A stretch of 27,656 nucleotides of DNA from Minisyncoccota bacterium (lineage in GTDB: Bacteria > Patescibacteriota > Minisyncoccia > Phycocordibacterales > UBA5272): the NCBI GenBank assembly GCA_022843645.1, contig JALHNF010000003.1, positions 1 to 27,656 on the forward strand, read 5' to 3'. The translations under genes and the position numbers were made by a program. This document shows positions 7,619 to 15,716 of the stretch, piece by piece (position 1 is the stretch's first letter; every line of letters begins with the position of its first letter). Under the pieces are notes generated by a model, which ran no database searches, was not told the origin of the DNA, and saw only the letters and a list, made by a program, of their open reading frames with translations.

Positions 7619-8023
7619 ATGAAAAACACACTTAAACCACTTCTTATTATATTAGCACTTGTGGCACTCGGTGCGCTGGTGTATGTTTTTTTCATACAAC
7701 AAGAGGAACCAGCTTCTCTTACTCGAAACTCTCAGGATCAAGGCGCCACTCGCGCTGCGGTAGGGGTGACGACAGGTGTTGATGTCGCAGAGTTCCAGAC
7801 TCTTTTACAAGAACTAAACGCTATCTCTTTAAATAAAAATGTATTCGCGATGCCGCAGTACCCAACACTTCTTGACCACACAGAGACTGCCTTGATAAAA
7901 CTCGAAGCAACACGACTCACTGCGCCAGCAGGAAAAGAAGATCCGTTTGAATCACTGGGGCGCACACCGACAATACAGCTCCAAGGTTCTGGTGTGTCTA
8001 GAGAGAGTAATCGCTTGCGATAA
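7619..8023 (+). CDS. Small single-TM protein of the pilus operon
   Basis: The 134-residue product has one N-terminal membrane helix (about 7-26), a disordered Gln/Thr/Ala-rich linker, a short helical region, and a C-terminal stretch containing KEDPFESLGR. The DPF motif recalls the DPF segments in PilP/GspC-type proteins, and the position after PilO and before PilB is where pilP commonly lies. There is no lipobox cysteine and the cell probably lacks an outer membrane, so this would be a reduced PilP-like partner of PilNO, or an unrelated anchor. It starts one base after the PilO-like stop and is followed three bases later by pilB. Confidence 0.7.
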   Translation: MKNTLKPLLIILALVALGALVYVFFIQQEEPASLTRNSQDQGATRAAVGVTTGVDVAEFQTLLQELNAISLNKNVFAMPQYPTLLDHTETALIKLEATRLTAPAGKEDPFESLGRTPTIQLQGSGVSRESNRLR

Positions 8024-8026
8024 TGT

Positions 8027-9754
8027 ATGTTGCTTGTCGATGAACTTGTACGACTTGGATATCTTACAGAGGCGGCCTCTAATCAGGTGCTTGACGAGTA
8101 CCGTGCGCTTGAAGAGGAAATGCCAATTGATACACATATTCAAAAATATGGCGTAACCGAAGATCAGATGTTAAAGGCGCGAAGTAATGTGTACGGTATC
8201 CCTGTGAGGAAGGTAGATGTCAAAACTATTGATCCGCAAGTTCTGAAATATATTGCCGAAGAATCGGCGATACAGTATCAATTTATACCACTTAAAGTCG
8301 AAGATGGGGTACTTGAGGTTGGTATGGTAGACCCAGAGTATCTCTCGGCGAAAGATGCACTGCAGTTTATCTCAGCAAAGGTCGGTTTGCCGTACACCAT
8401 AGTTCTTATTTCAAAGAGTGACTTTGACAAAGCACTTGAGTTGTATCGTGGGATAGGGGGAGAGGTTGATAAAGCGCTTGAAGAATTTGATATTGAGAAT
8501 CTTGACGATACAGACAAAAAAAACACCTCTGACAAATCTGAAGGCAAAAAAGTATTAGCCGAAAACACTATCGTAGAAGATGCGCCGGTTACTAAAATTG
8601 TATCTGTTATATTACGACATGCACTTGAGCAGAACGCGTCAGATATTCATATCGAGCACGTCGGTGACAAGGTCAAAGTTCGTTTTCGTATTGATGGAGT
8701 TTTAGAGACAAACATTACGCTACCGCCCGCTGTTCATAGCGCGGTTGTTGCCCGAGTTAAGATTATGGCAAGTTTGAAACTTGATGAGAAAAGAAAGCCT
8801 CAGGATGGGCGGTTCTCTTCGATGTTTAATGGACATAAAATAGATTTTCGTGTCTCTTCTTTGCCTGCATATTACGGCGAGAAAGTTGTTATACGTATTC
8901 TCGACTCATACCGCGGAGTCAAGCCCTTGGAAGAAATTGGCTTTAATCCCCAGTCATTAAAAATCATCAGGGAGAGTATTAAACGTCCCTACGGACTCAT
9001 TCTTATTAGTGGTCCGACTGGAAGCGGAAAGACAACCACCCTCTACTCAATGTTGAATGAAATCGACAGAGAGGAGCAAAATGTTGTTTCTCTCGAGGAT
9101 CCGGTTGAGTATAATATCCCGGGAATGAATCAATCTCAGATTATGCCTGAGATTGGGTATACGTTTGCCACAGGACTACGTTCTATCCTGCGTCAAGACC
9201 CAGATGTTATCATGGTGGGCGAGATTCGTGATAAAGAAACAGCGCAACTCGCTATTCAAGCCGCTCTTACTGGACACCTCGTTTTCTCTACCATCCACAC
9301 AAATAGCGCGATTGGGGTTATTCCACGTCTTATTGATATGGGGGTTGACCCCTATCTGATTGCTCCCACACTGATCCTTACTATGGCACAACGCCTTGTG
9401 CCTAAAATCAATCCTGCAAATAAAAAGGTCGTTCCTCATGAGGAGAGTATACGAGAAATGATAGAGAAAGAGTTCACGGTTGTTCCTCAAGAATATCGAA
9501 GCGCCATTAATCTTAATCGTCCTTGTCACGAAACCATCCCCACAGAAGAAGTGCCTTCGGGGACGAAAGGTCGTATCGCCGTCCTTGAAATCTTGCCTAT
9601 CACTAAAGAGATTGAGCATGTGATCCTGCACGGCGCACAAGAGCCAGATCTTGAGCGAGTTGCAAAAGAGCAAGGAATGCTTTCTATGAAGCAAGATGCA
9701 ATTTTGAAGAGCATGGATGGCCTGTTGCCACTTCGTGAGGTTTACAACTTGTAG
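8027..9754 (+). CDS. pilB: Type IV pilus extension ATPase PilB (GspE family)
   Basis: The 575-residue hexameric motor powers pilus extension from the cytoplasm. An N-terminal GspE/MshEN-type domain (about 1-110) should bind the PilM/PilC side. The core ATPase shows Walker A GPTGSGKTTT (about residues 327-336), the Asp box LEDPVEYN, Walker B region DPDVIMVGEIRD and the His box GHLVFSTIHT. Most PilB/GspE proteins carry a tetracysteine zinc motif near the C-terminus; here that region (NRPCHETIPTEEVPSGTKGR) has only one cysteine, so the metal site is absent. It starts three bases after the preceding gene and has no Shine-Dalgarno site. Confidence 0.95.
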   Translation: MLLVDELVRLGYLTEAASNQVLDEYRALEEEMPIDTHIQKYGVTEDQMLKARSNVYGIPVRKVDVKTIDPQVLKYIAEESAIQYQFIPLKVEDGVLEVGMVDPEYLSAKDALQFISAKVGLPYTIVLISKSDFDKALELYRGIGGEVDKALEEFDIENLDDTDKKNTSDKSEGKKVLAENTIVEDAPVTKIVSVILRHALEQNASDIHIEHVGDKVKVRFRIDGVLETNITLPPAVHSAVVARVKIMASLKLDEKRKPQDGRFSSMFNGHKIDFRVSSLPAYYGEKVVIRILDSYRGVKPLEEIGFNPQSLKIIRESIKRPYGLILISGPTGSGKTTTLYSMLNEIDREEQNVVSLEDPVEYNIPGMNQSQIMPEIGYTFATGLRSILRQDPDVIMVGEIRDKETAQLAIQAALTGHLVFSTIHTNSAIGVIPRLIDMGVDPYLIAPTLILTMAQRLVPKINPANKKVVPHEESIREMIEKEFTVVPQEYRSAINLNRPCHETIPTEEVPSGTKGRIAVLEILPITKEIEHVILHGAQEPDLERVAKEQGMLSMKQDAILKSMDGLLPLREVYNL

Positions 9755-9800
9755 AAAAAAGTATCACTGAGTCTGACCACTCTTATTTCTCGATCTTGTT

Positions 9801-9830
9801 TTGCTATTGTTGTAAAAAATAAGATATACT
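9801..9830 (+). promoter_or_regulatory. Promoter of pilT, probably giving a leaderless mRNA
   Basis: TTGCTA at 9801-9806 and TATACT at 9825-9830 are 18 bases apart. The ATG of pilT at 9838 is seven bases after the -10 element, where transcription normally begins, so the mRNA would start at or within a base of the start codon. Confidence 0.6.
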
Positions 9831-9837
9831 AGTACAT

Positions 9838-10902
9838 ATGTCACTTGACTACAAGTTAGAACTCATCGACCTTATTTCAACTGTCATTAAAGAGGGTGGC
9901 TCGGATCTTCACTTCTCTGTTGGAAGTAAGCCGATTGTCCGTGTCGCAGGAGAGCTTATTCCTCTTACTCGCAAGCCAGACTTGACTGCTGATGATACGG
10001 TTGGGTTTATACGAGAGCTTCTCGATGATCAAAAATTACAAAAGTTTTTAGATACACAAGAAATTGATTTTTCGTACGAGTATCAAGGCAATCGTCTTCG
10101 TGGGAATGCCTTTTTTCAAAAAGGAGTTGTGAGTATCGTGATGCGTCTTGTGCCAAAAGTAAAGACACTAGAAGAGCTAAATCTTCCTCCTATCCTGGCA
10201 ACATTTGCGGAGAAACGGCAGGGTTTTTTCCTTGTCGTCGGTCCCGTTGGGCACGGAAAATCAACAACCTTAGCAGCCCTCATTAGCCTTATCAATCAAA
10301 ATAGACGAGAACACATCGTGACGATTGAAGATCCTATTGAGTATGTGTATGTAAAAGACAAATCAATCATAGATCAGCGTGAAGTCGGCCTGGACACAAA
10401 AGACTTTCCATCGGCACTTAAATCTGTTTTCCGAGAAGACGTAGATGTTATCTTGATCGGTGAAATGCGCAATGCTGAGACAATCGGCACTGCGGTCACC
10501 GCCGCTGAGACTGGCCATTTAGTATTTTCAACACTCCATACGAACTCCGCCTCACAAACAATAGACAGAATCATAGACGCTTTTCCGGGAAATCAACAAG
10601 ACCAAATTCGTACACAGCTTGCCGGATCGCTTCTTGGGATTTTTTCACAGCGCCTTATTCCACGAATTTCAGGTGGACTTATTCCCGCGTATGAACTCCT
10701 TATCAATAACAACGCTGTGGCAAATCTCATTCGTGAGCGTCGCACGAATGAAATAAACCTTGTAATTGAAACTGGTTCTGAACAAGGAATGATAGATCTT
10801 AACCGCTCTCTTGTCGACTTGGTGCGTAGAGGAGAAATTACTGTTGAGTCTGCATTTAGTTACTCGGTTGATCCGCACGCGCTTGAGCGCCTACTGCAGT
10901 AA
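9838..10902 (+). CDS. pilT: Type IV pilus retraction ATPase PilT
   Basis: The 354-residue protein matches PilT, the motor that drives pilus retraction for twitching and DNA uptake. It has an N-terminal PAS-like domain with GGSDLHFSVGSKP (20-32), Walker A GPVGHGKS (135-142), Asp box EDPIEY (164-169), Walker B DVILIGEMRN (203-212), His box HLVFSTLHT (227-235), and a C-terminal domain ending without an extension. Two departures are visible: Walker A reads GPVGHGKS where GPTGSGKS is usual, and GEMRN replaces GEMRD. The key Lys and Glu remain, so it is probably active. It has its own promoter and is followed by pilC after six bases. Confidence 0.93.
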   Translation: MSLDYKLELIDLISTVIKEGGSDLHFSVGSKPIVRVAGELIPLTRKPDLTADDTVGFIRELLDDQKLQKFLDTQEIDFSYEYQGNRLRGNAFFQKGVVSIVMRLVPKVKTLEELNLPPILATFAEKRQGFFLVVGPVGHGKSTTLAALISLINQNRREHIVTIEDPIEYVYVKDKSIIDQREVGLDTKDFPSALKSVFREDVDVILIGEMRNAETIGTAVTAAETGHLVFSTLHTNSASQTIDRIIDAFPGNQQDQIRTQLAGSLLGIFSQRLIPRISGGLIPAYELLINNNAVANLIRERRTNEINLVIETGSEQGMIDLNRSLVDLVRRGEITVESAFSYSVDPHALERLLQ

Positions 10903-10908
10903 TACACT

Positions 10909-12111
10909 ATGATTTTTGAGTATAAAGTAATTAGCGATACAGGTTCACAGTCTCAGGGGACAATTGATGCCTTAAACAAAGAGGTGGCAATATCATCACT
11001 TCAGCGTCGGGGTTTCATCATCCTTGATATTAAAGAGCAGGGTACAAAACAAGGGCTTCTCGCGGTTTCGTTTTTTGACAAAGTAAAACAGAAAGAAGTC
11101 GTTATTCTTTCTCGTCAAGTCGCGACCTTATTTGAGGCAGGTGTTTCTGCGCTCAAAGTGTTTCGCCTCCTTTCTTCAGAGATGGATAATGCTATCTTGC
11201 AAAAAGTGTTGACGGAAGTGTCTGATGACTTGCAGGGCGGATCCTCCATCTCAAACGCTTTGTCAAAGCATCCAAAAGTCTTTACGTCGTTTTATGTGAA
11301 CATGGTTCGTGCCGGTGAAGAGTCGGGGAAACTCAATCAAACGTTCAATTACTTAGCCGATTACCTTGACCGCCAATATGCGCTTACATCAAAAACAAAA
11401 AACGCCCTCATCTACCCGTCATTTGTTATTGGCACGTTTGTTATCGTAATGGTGCTCATGCTCACTTTGGTAATCCCACGCCTTTCAGTGATTATTCAAG
11501 AATCTGGAGGAGAAATACCATTTTATACAAAAGTTGTTATTGCCCTTAGTGATTTTCTTGTAAACTACGGAGTCTTTGTCCTTGTATTTATTGCATTTTC
11601 TTTTGCATATCTGTATTGGCAAAATAGCAGGAATCCAAACAAGAATCTTTGGGATGCGTTAAAACTCGAGGTCCCGTACGTTAAAGATATCTATGAAAAG
11701 CTCTATCTTTCTCGTATCGCTGACAACTTAGATACAATGCTTTCATCTGGAATCCCTATTGTCCGTGCTCTTGAAATCACAAGTGCTGTTGTTGAGAATA
11801 AAGTCTATGAGCAAGTCCTTGCTCAGGTAACCGAGTCTGTGAAGGGTGGGGCACTTATTTCAGAGGCATTTGCAAAACACAAAGAAATGCCTAATTTAAT
11901 GATCCAAATGACCAAGATTGGAGAAGAAACAGGAGAGCTTGGATACATACTAAAAAATTTGGCAAATTTCTATAAACGCGAGGTTGATAGCTCGGTAGAT
12001 ACGCTTGTTGGTCTCATTGAACCGGTAATGATCGTCGCGCTTGGTGTAGGGGTGGGCCTTCTTCTTACGTCTGTGCTCGTTCCTATTTACAATATTGCAG
12101 GAAGTATCTAA
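10909..12111 (+). CDS. pilC: Type IV pilus inner-membrane platform protein PilC (GspF family)
   Basis: The 400-residue protein has two tandem GspF domains (about 65-190 and 270-390) with conserved signatures: SRQVATLFEAGVSAL in the first, RIADNLDTMLSSGIPIVRAL in the second (residues given partly), and FYVNMVRAGEESGKL with MIQMTKIGEETGELG after each. Three membrane helices lie at about 167-190, 218-240 and 370-395. PilC forms the base that is rotated by PilB or PilT to add or remove pilins. It lies six bases after pilT and is followed by the pilin gene with its own promoters. Length is normal for the family. Confidence 0.95.
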   Translation: MIFEYKVISDTGSQSQGTIDALNKEVAISSLQRRGFIILDIKEQGTKQGLLAVSFFDKVKQKEVVILSRQVATLFEAGVSALKVFRLLSSEMDNAILQKVLTEVSDDLQGGSSISNALSKHPKVFTSFYVNMVRAGEESGKLNQTFNYLADYLDRQYALTSKTKNALIYPSFVIGTFVIVMVLMLTLVIPRLSVIIQESGGEIPFYTKVVIALSDFLVNYGVFVLVFIAFSFAYLYWQNSRNPNKNLWDALKLEVPYVKDIYEKLYLSRIADNLDTMLSSGIPIVRALEITSAVVENKVYEQVLAQVTESVKGGALISEAFAKHKEMPNLMIQMTKIGEETGELGYILKNLANFYKREVDSSVDTLVGLIEPVMIVALGVGVGLLLTSVLVPIYNIAGSI

Positions 12112-12134
12112 GAGTTGCTTTTGTAAAAGGGTGG

Positions 12135-12185
12135 TATAATGAAAAGAGCTACAAACGTAGCAGATAAATCAAACGTTTTTATACT
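12135..12185 (+). promoter_or_regulatory. Two tandem -10 elements before the major pilin gene
   Basis: An extended element TGG-TATAAT lies at 12135-12140 and a second, TATACT, at 12180-12185. The first would yield a leader of about 45 nt with a small GCTAC/GTAGC hairpin (12148-12161). The second is seven bases before the ATG at 12193 and would give a leaderless mRNA. Dual promoters fit the high expression expected for a fibre subunit. Confidence 0.5.
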
Positions 12186-12192
12186 TAATATT

Positions 12193-12579
12193 ATGTCTAA
12201 CATGAAAAAAGGTTTCACCTTGATCGAACTCTTGGTAGTAATCGCAATTATTGGAATTTTGGCAACAGTGGTTCTTGCATCTTTGGGTACAGCACGAACA
12301 CGAGCAAATGATGCAAAGATACAGTCTGAAGTGTCTAACGCCCGCGTTCAAGCGGAGATCTTCTATGCTGCCGGCACAACATATACTGGTGTATGTGCAG
12401 ACTCAGGAATGGTTGCCCTGGGTGCTAGTGGCACTAGTTGTTTTTCTAGTGCAACAGCGTGGGGCTTTGCGCGCCAACTCTCTGGTACTAACAGATGGTT
12501 TTGTTCAGACTCAACAGGCGCATCTCGAGAGGTTACAAGTGCCACTATTCCTGTAGGGGCAGCAGACTTTACTTGTTAA
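12193..12579 (+). CDS. Major type IV pilin (class III signal)
   Basis: The product is 128 residues with a prepilin leader MSNMKKG, cleaved by PilD before F, and mature N-terminus FTLIELLVVIAIIGILATVV including Glu5, the hydrophobic spine helix of the fibre. The globular part is short and Ala/Gly/Ser/Thr rich with four cysteines (in VCAD, SCFS, WFCSD and the terminal FTC), probably two disulfides. The longer reading frame starting at 12139 overlaps the promoter, so the start at 12193 (or 12202) is chosen. A strong terminator follows directly. This is the best candidate for the abundant pilus subunit, since the other pilin-like genes are larger and grouped after pilD. Confidence 0.9.
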   Translation: MSNMKKGFTLIELLVVIAIIGILATVVLASLGTARTRANDAKIQSEVSNARVQAEIFYAAGTTYTGVCADSGMVALGASGTSCFSSATAWGFARQLSGTNRWFCSDSTGASREVTSATIPVGAADFTC

Positions 12580-12587
12580 TTCTTCTT

Positions 12588-12622
12588 AACAAAAAACCGT
12601 CCCACAAGGACGGTTTTTTGTT
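12588..12622 (+). terminator. Rho-independent terminator after the pilin gene
   Basis: A perfect 15-bp stem (12588-12602 with 12608-12622) around a five-base loop contains a run of six T in its 3' arm. It separates the pilin transcript from pilD, and the pilD -10 element begins two bases after it. Confidence 0.92.
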
Positions 12623-12623
12623 T

Positions 12624-12629
12624 TATACT
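12624..12629 (+). promoter_or_regulatory. -10 element TATACT of pilD, leaderless spacing
   Basis: TATACT lies six bases before the ATG at 12636 and two bases after the pilin terminator stem. AGGA at 12632-12635 touches the ATG, too close to act as a Shine-Dalgarno site. Confidence 0.5.
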
Positions 12630-12635
12630 ATAGGA

Positions 12636-13427
12636 ATGACTTTTTTTAGTCTTGGGGTTATCTTTGCTCTCGGCACAATTATTGGAAGTTTTTTAAACGT
12701 TGTTATTTATCGTCTAAACACAGGCTTTTCAATACGTTCTGGTCGCTCACGGTGTTTTTCTTGCAATAAACAGCTGTCATGGCATGAGCTCATTCCACTT
12801 GTGAGCTTTGTTCTTCAGAAAGGCAGATGTAGAAAATGCGCGTCTGCTATTTCGATACAGTATCCACTTGTCGAGTTTGCCACCGGGACACTTTTCTTGC
12901 TCATTGCTGTATCTGCCTACACGGACCCTGTCTATAATATATCGCTGTTTCTGTTCTTAAGTTTTCTGGTGTCATTGCTTATCATCTTATTTGTGTATGA
13001 TCTCAAACATAAAATTCTTCCAAGTGTTATTTTATATCCGTTCGTTGTTATAGCTTTTAGTTATGCCCTGTGGCTTTATATTGAAGGGTCGAAGCCTCTC
13101 CTTGATGTGGTAGCGGGTATAATTTTGGCATTACCGGTATTTTTATTGTGGGGTGTCTCACGGGGAAGATGGATTGGCTTCGCTGACGGAGTACTTTTTT
13201 TAGGAGTTGGCTCGCTTCTTGGTTTTACAGTTGGCTTAAATGCATTCATTTTTTCTTTCTGGGCAGGCGCGCTGGTGGCAATTGCTCTTACCTACGCATT
13301 TCCAAAGAGGTATCGCTTACAATCAGAAATCCCATTCGGACCGTTTATTATTATATCCTCGCTATTCTTTTTGTTTTCTCAACAAGATATACTAGGAGTA
13401 GCACTTTTCTATGAATTACTCAAATAA
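12636..13427 (+). CDS. pilD: Prepilin peptidase PilD (aspartic protease family A24)
   Basis: The 263-residue polytopic membrane enzyme removes the leaders of pilins and pseudopilins and methylates the new N-terminus. The N-terminal domain has GSFLNVVIYRL and two zinc-binding CxxC pairs (CFSC and CRKC). The catalytic aspartates are likely in VYDLKHKILPS and in GFADGVLF, the second being a variant of the usual GxGD motif (GFAD). About seven membrane helices are predicted. The start at 12636 was chosen because it begins the usual hydrophobic N-terminus; an upstream extension would cross the terminator and the end of the pilin gene. The next gene overlaps it by 17 bases. Confidence 0.92.
   Translation: MTFFSLGVIFALGTIIGSFLNVVIYRLNTGFSIRSGRSRCFSCNKQLSWHELIPLVSFVLQKGRCRKCASAISIQYPLVEFATGTLFLLIAVSAYTDPVYNISLFLFLSFLVSLLIILFVYDLKHKILPSVILYPFVVIAFSYALWLYIEGSKPLLDVVAGIILALPVFLLWGVSRGRWIGFADGVLFLGVGSLLGFTVGLNAFIFSFWAGALVAIALTYAFPKRYRLQSEIPFGPFIIISSLFFLFSQQDILGVALFYELLK
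13388..13398 (+). promoter_or_regulatory. -10 element and AGGAG before the first pseudopilin
   Basis: TATACT at 13388-13393 is followed directly by AGGAG at 13394-13398, 12 bases before the ATG at 13411. If transcription begins six or seven bases after the -10 box, the AGGAG would lie outside the mRNA, so it helps only transcripts reading through from pilD. Confidence 0.35.
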
Positions 13428-13989
13428 AAAAAATGGTTTTACATTGGTTGAAATGCTTATCTCTGTTGGGATTTTTACTGTGATGTCAGCAATTATTTTA
13501 GCGAATTACCCTGAGTTTCGGAGTCGGAGCGCACTCGACAACCTGACTAATCAAGTTGCGCTTGTATTCAAGGAGGCTCAAATATACGGTATCTCAGTTC
13601 GGGAAGAAGGTGAAGCTCTATTTGATACTGGATATGGTGTGTATGTTTCGGGCGCAGGCACAACACAACTTCTCTTGTTCGCTGATAAGAACAAAAATAA
13701 AGCATATGATCCAGATGAGCAAATAGATGTTTTCTCTCTCAACACAGGAGAAACAATCTCGCGTATATGTGCGCCAACATGTCTTGGAGAGGGGAATACT
13801 GGTTCAACTCTTCCCCCAGAGCAACCTCTTTCTGTTGTGTTTATCCGTCCAAATCCCGACGCTTATTTTAGTCCGAATAATACATACGACATGAACATAC
13901 CGAGCGTGTCGCTACGTCTCTCAAATAGATCGGGGTCATACCAAAGGTATGTAGAGATATATACAACAGGACAAATTTCAGTTCGATAG
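13411..13989 (+). CDS. Type IV pilin-like protein (pseudopilin, GspH/FimT type)
   Basis: The 192-residue product has a prepilin leader ending in KKNG before FTLVEMLISVGIFTVMSA, with Glu5 present, followed by a segment typical of GspH/FimT minor pilins (LTNQVALVFKEAQIYGISVRE). The globular domain contains an acidic loop DKNKNKAYDPDEQ that might bind calcium, as in some GspG-like pilins (inference). Minor pilins prime fibre assembly and form the tip. The gene overlaps the end of pilD by 17 bases and is followed by three more pilin-like genes. Confidence 0.9.
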   Translation: MNYSNKKNGFTLVEMLISVGIFTVMSAIILANYPEFRSRSALDNLTNQVALVFKEAQIYGISVREEGEALFDTGYGVYVSGAGTTQLLLFADKNKNKAYDPDEQIDVFSLNTGETISRICAPTCLGEGNTGSTLPPEQPLSVVFIRPNPDAYFSPNNTYDMNIPSVSLRLSNRSGSYQRYVEIYTTGQISVR

Positions 13990-13991
13990 AG

Positions 13992-14002
13992 TATAATAGG
14001 AG
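13992..14002 (+). promoter_or_regulatory. TATAAT and AGGAG before the second pseudopilin
   Basis: A consensus TATAAT (13992-13997) is fused to AGGAG (13998-14002), seven bases before the ATG at 14010. Both can be used: AGGAG as a ribosome binding site for read-through mRNA, TATAAT as a local promoter giving an mRNA with almost no leader. Confidence 0.45.
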
Positions 14003-14009
14003 TACTATC

Positions 14010-14576
14010 ATGAAGCGACCGTTCTCTGGTTTTGATAAAGGGTTTTCTCTTGTAGAGATGCTTGTTGCAATCGCAATTTTTATGATTGTTGTTGTCACAA
14101 CGCTCGGCGCTTTTTTGGCTATGGTGGATGTAAATAAAAAGGTGCAAAGTGTACGCAACGCCATGGACAATGCAAACCTGGCAATGGAAACTGTGATGCG
14201 AAATATTCGACTGGGGTATGACTATGTGGAAGGGTCAGATGGACAGAGCATCATGTTTAGAGACCAAAACGGGCAAGATGTTGTGATGTATTCTCGTGGC
14301 ATACAACCAAATCCATATGACTCTGGACAAACGATAGGCATAATGTATCGAACAATCAACAGCGGCGAACAGGTAGCAATCACTTCACCTGACATTAACA
14401 TTGAAGAGCTAACCTTTGACGTAAGAGGTGCAACTATGGTGAACGGGTCGCCAGTTGATGATGGTCAAGCAAATGTTCGAATATTCATGAAGGGAAAGAC
14501 TATTCTTCCTCGCAATGAACATAACTTTAACTTTTCGTTTCAGGCACTAGCTGCGCAAAGATTATATGATAAATAA
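14010..14576 (+). CDS. Type IV minor pilin-like protein (PilW/GspJ type)
   Basis: The 188-residue protein has a prepilin leader ending in DKG before FSLVEMLVAIAIFMIVVV, with Glu5. After the spine helix there is ANLAMETVMRNIRLGYDY, the helix pattern typical of PilW/GspJ-like minor pilins. Later parts are beta-rich and Asp/Gly/Asn containing. It should join the tip or priming complex of the pilus. The next gene starts inside its last codons (11-base overlap), which implies translational coupling. Confidence 0.88.
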   Translation: MKRPFSGFDKGFSLVEMLVAIAIFMIVVVTTLGAFLAMVDVNKKVQSVRNAMDNANLAMETVMRNIRLGYDYVEGSDGQSIMFRDQNGQDVVMYSRGIQPNPYDSGQTIGIMYRTINSGEQVAITSPDINIEELTFDVRGATMVNGSPVDDGQANVRIFMKGKTILPRNEHNFNFSFQALAAQRLYDK

Positions 14577-15117
14577 ACTTTTAGTGTATGGACAAAGACA
14601 AAGTGGCTTCACTCTAATTGAAGTGCTCATTGCAATTTTTATTCTTATAACAGCCGTAGTAGTCCCGCTCACTATTGGGTCTAAGGCATTTACGTATTCT
14701 CATTTTGTAAGAGATCAGTCGGTTGCCTCATATTTAGCGCAAGAAGCCATGGAGTACATTCGTCTGCAAAGAGACGACGCTTTTGTCGACTACTCGATTG
14801 GCCCATCGTCGCCATGGGAAAACTTCAAGGGTAGTGTTTCTTCGTGTGGTAGTTCGGGCGGTTGTATTGTTGACGTGTATGAAAAAGAAATAACTGCCTG
14901 TGGCAGTGTGTGTCCTCCAATTTTTTTACAGGCAGACGGGCAGTATCTCTATAGCCCTGTATCATCAAAAAGTTTTGTACGAACAGTGAAAGTAACGTTT
15001 TCTGGATCTGGCGTATTTGAGCGGGCACGAGTGGAGGTGAATGTTTCTTGGAATACAAACGGGGTAGACACCCGTGAGTTTAGTGTTATTAATTATCTCA
15101 CTTCGTGGCAAATATGA
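14566..15117 (+). CDS. Type IV minor pilin-like protein (PilV/GspI type)
   Basis: The 183-residue protein has a leader ending in QSG before FTLIEVLIAIFILITAVV, with Glu5, followed by SYLAQEAMEYIRLQRD, the AQ(E/A)A..Y.R pattern typical of PilV/GspI minor pilins. It contains several cysteines (SSCGSSGGC and TACGSVC), likely disulfide bonded outside the cell. It overlaps the preceding gene by 11 bases and shares an ATGA stop-start overlap with the next one, so the minor pilins are translationally coupled. Confidence 0.88.
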   Translation: MINKLLVYGQRQSGFTLIEVLIAIFILITAVVVPLTIGSKAFTYSHFVRDQSVASYLAQEAMEYIRLQRDDAFVDYSIGPSSPWENFKGSVSSCGSSGGCIVDVYEKEITACGSVCPPIFLQADGQYLYSPVSSKSFVRTVKVTFSGSGVFERARVEVNVSWNTNGVDTREFSVINYLTSWQI

Positions 15118-15710
15118 GTATGACCAAAAAAGGTTTTGTATTAGCATTTTCCTTATTGATTTCAAGTATAGTGCTTGCCCTGGCGCTTGGGATTTTTAAT
15201 ATTCTGCTAAAACAAATCGTCCTTACTTCATCAGCCCGTGATTCTCAAATTGCATTTTATGCGGCCGATGCGGGCGCCGAGTGTGCACTTTATTGGGATA
15301 CTCACACTTCACGTACGACCGTGAACTCACCAGAGGCATTCGACATAAACGGAAACTATGTTTACTCGTATAGAGGTATCTTCGCTATTCCGACCTCCTA
15401 TCCAGATACTTTGTTGGGGTATCCAAACTCAAAGTCGGTGGCAGATTATCTCAATCAAGGAGACACTACGTTCAGTTGTGGTTTCAGTATGCGTGGCGGT
15501 CATCTCACTACTGGCGATGCAGACTTGGCCACGACCGAGTTTGAATTCAACCTTACAAGTGATGAAAAAGTGTGCGCTAGGGTTATCATTGAGAAAGGCA
15601 CTAACATTGATGGGACTGGATTCGACACACGCATTCGATCTCGTGGCTATAATGACTGCGATGTAAACAATGCGCGACGTGTTGAGCGTGCTATCGAAGT
15701 TCGCTACTAA
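15114..15710 (+). CDS. PilX-like minor pilus component
   Basis: The 198-residue protein begins MSMTKKG before FVLAFSLLISSIVLALALGI, a prepilin-like N-terminus lacking Glu5, as seen in PilX/GspK-type components. The FYAADAGAECALYWD segment (near residues 45-60) is characteristic of the PilX N-terminal family. Absence of Glu5 fits a subunit placed at the tip. The ATG at 15114 overlaps the previous stop in an ATGA; an in-frame GTG at 15105 is a less likely start. It ends the pilus locus, six bases before ligA. Confidence 0.85.
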   Translation: MSMTKKGFVLAFSLLISSIVLALALGIFNILLKQIVLTSSARDSQIAFYAADAGAECALYWDTHTSRTTVNSPEAFDINGNYVYSYRGIFAIPTSYPDTLLGYPNSKSVADYLNQGDTTFSCGFSMRGGHLTTGDADLATTEFEFNLTSDEKVCARVIIEKGTNIDGTGFDTRIRSRGYNDCDVNNARRVERAIEVRY

Positions 15711-15716
15711 TTGTCT

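Noticed and set aside
12495..12635. Upstream extension of PilD over the pilin terminator
   Set aside because: The 47 extra codons overlap the end of the pilin gene in another frame and its terminator, and do not resemble prepilin peptidases.
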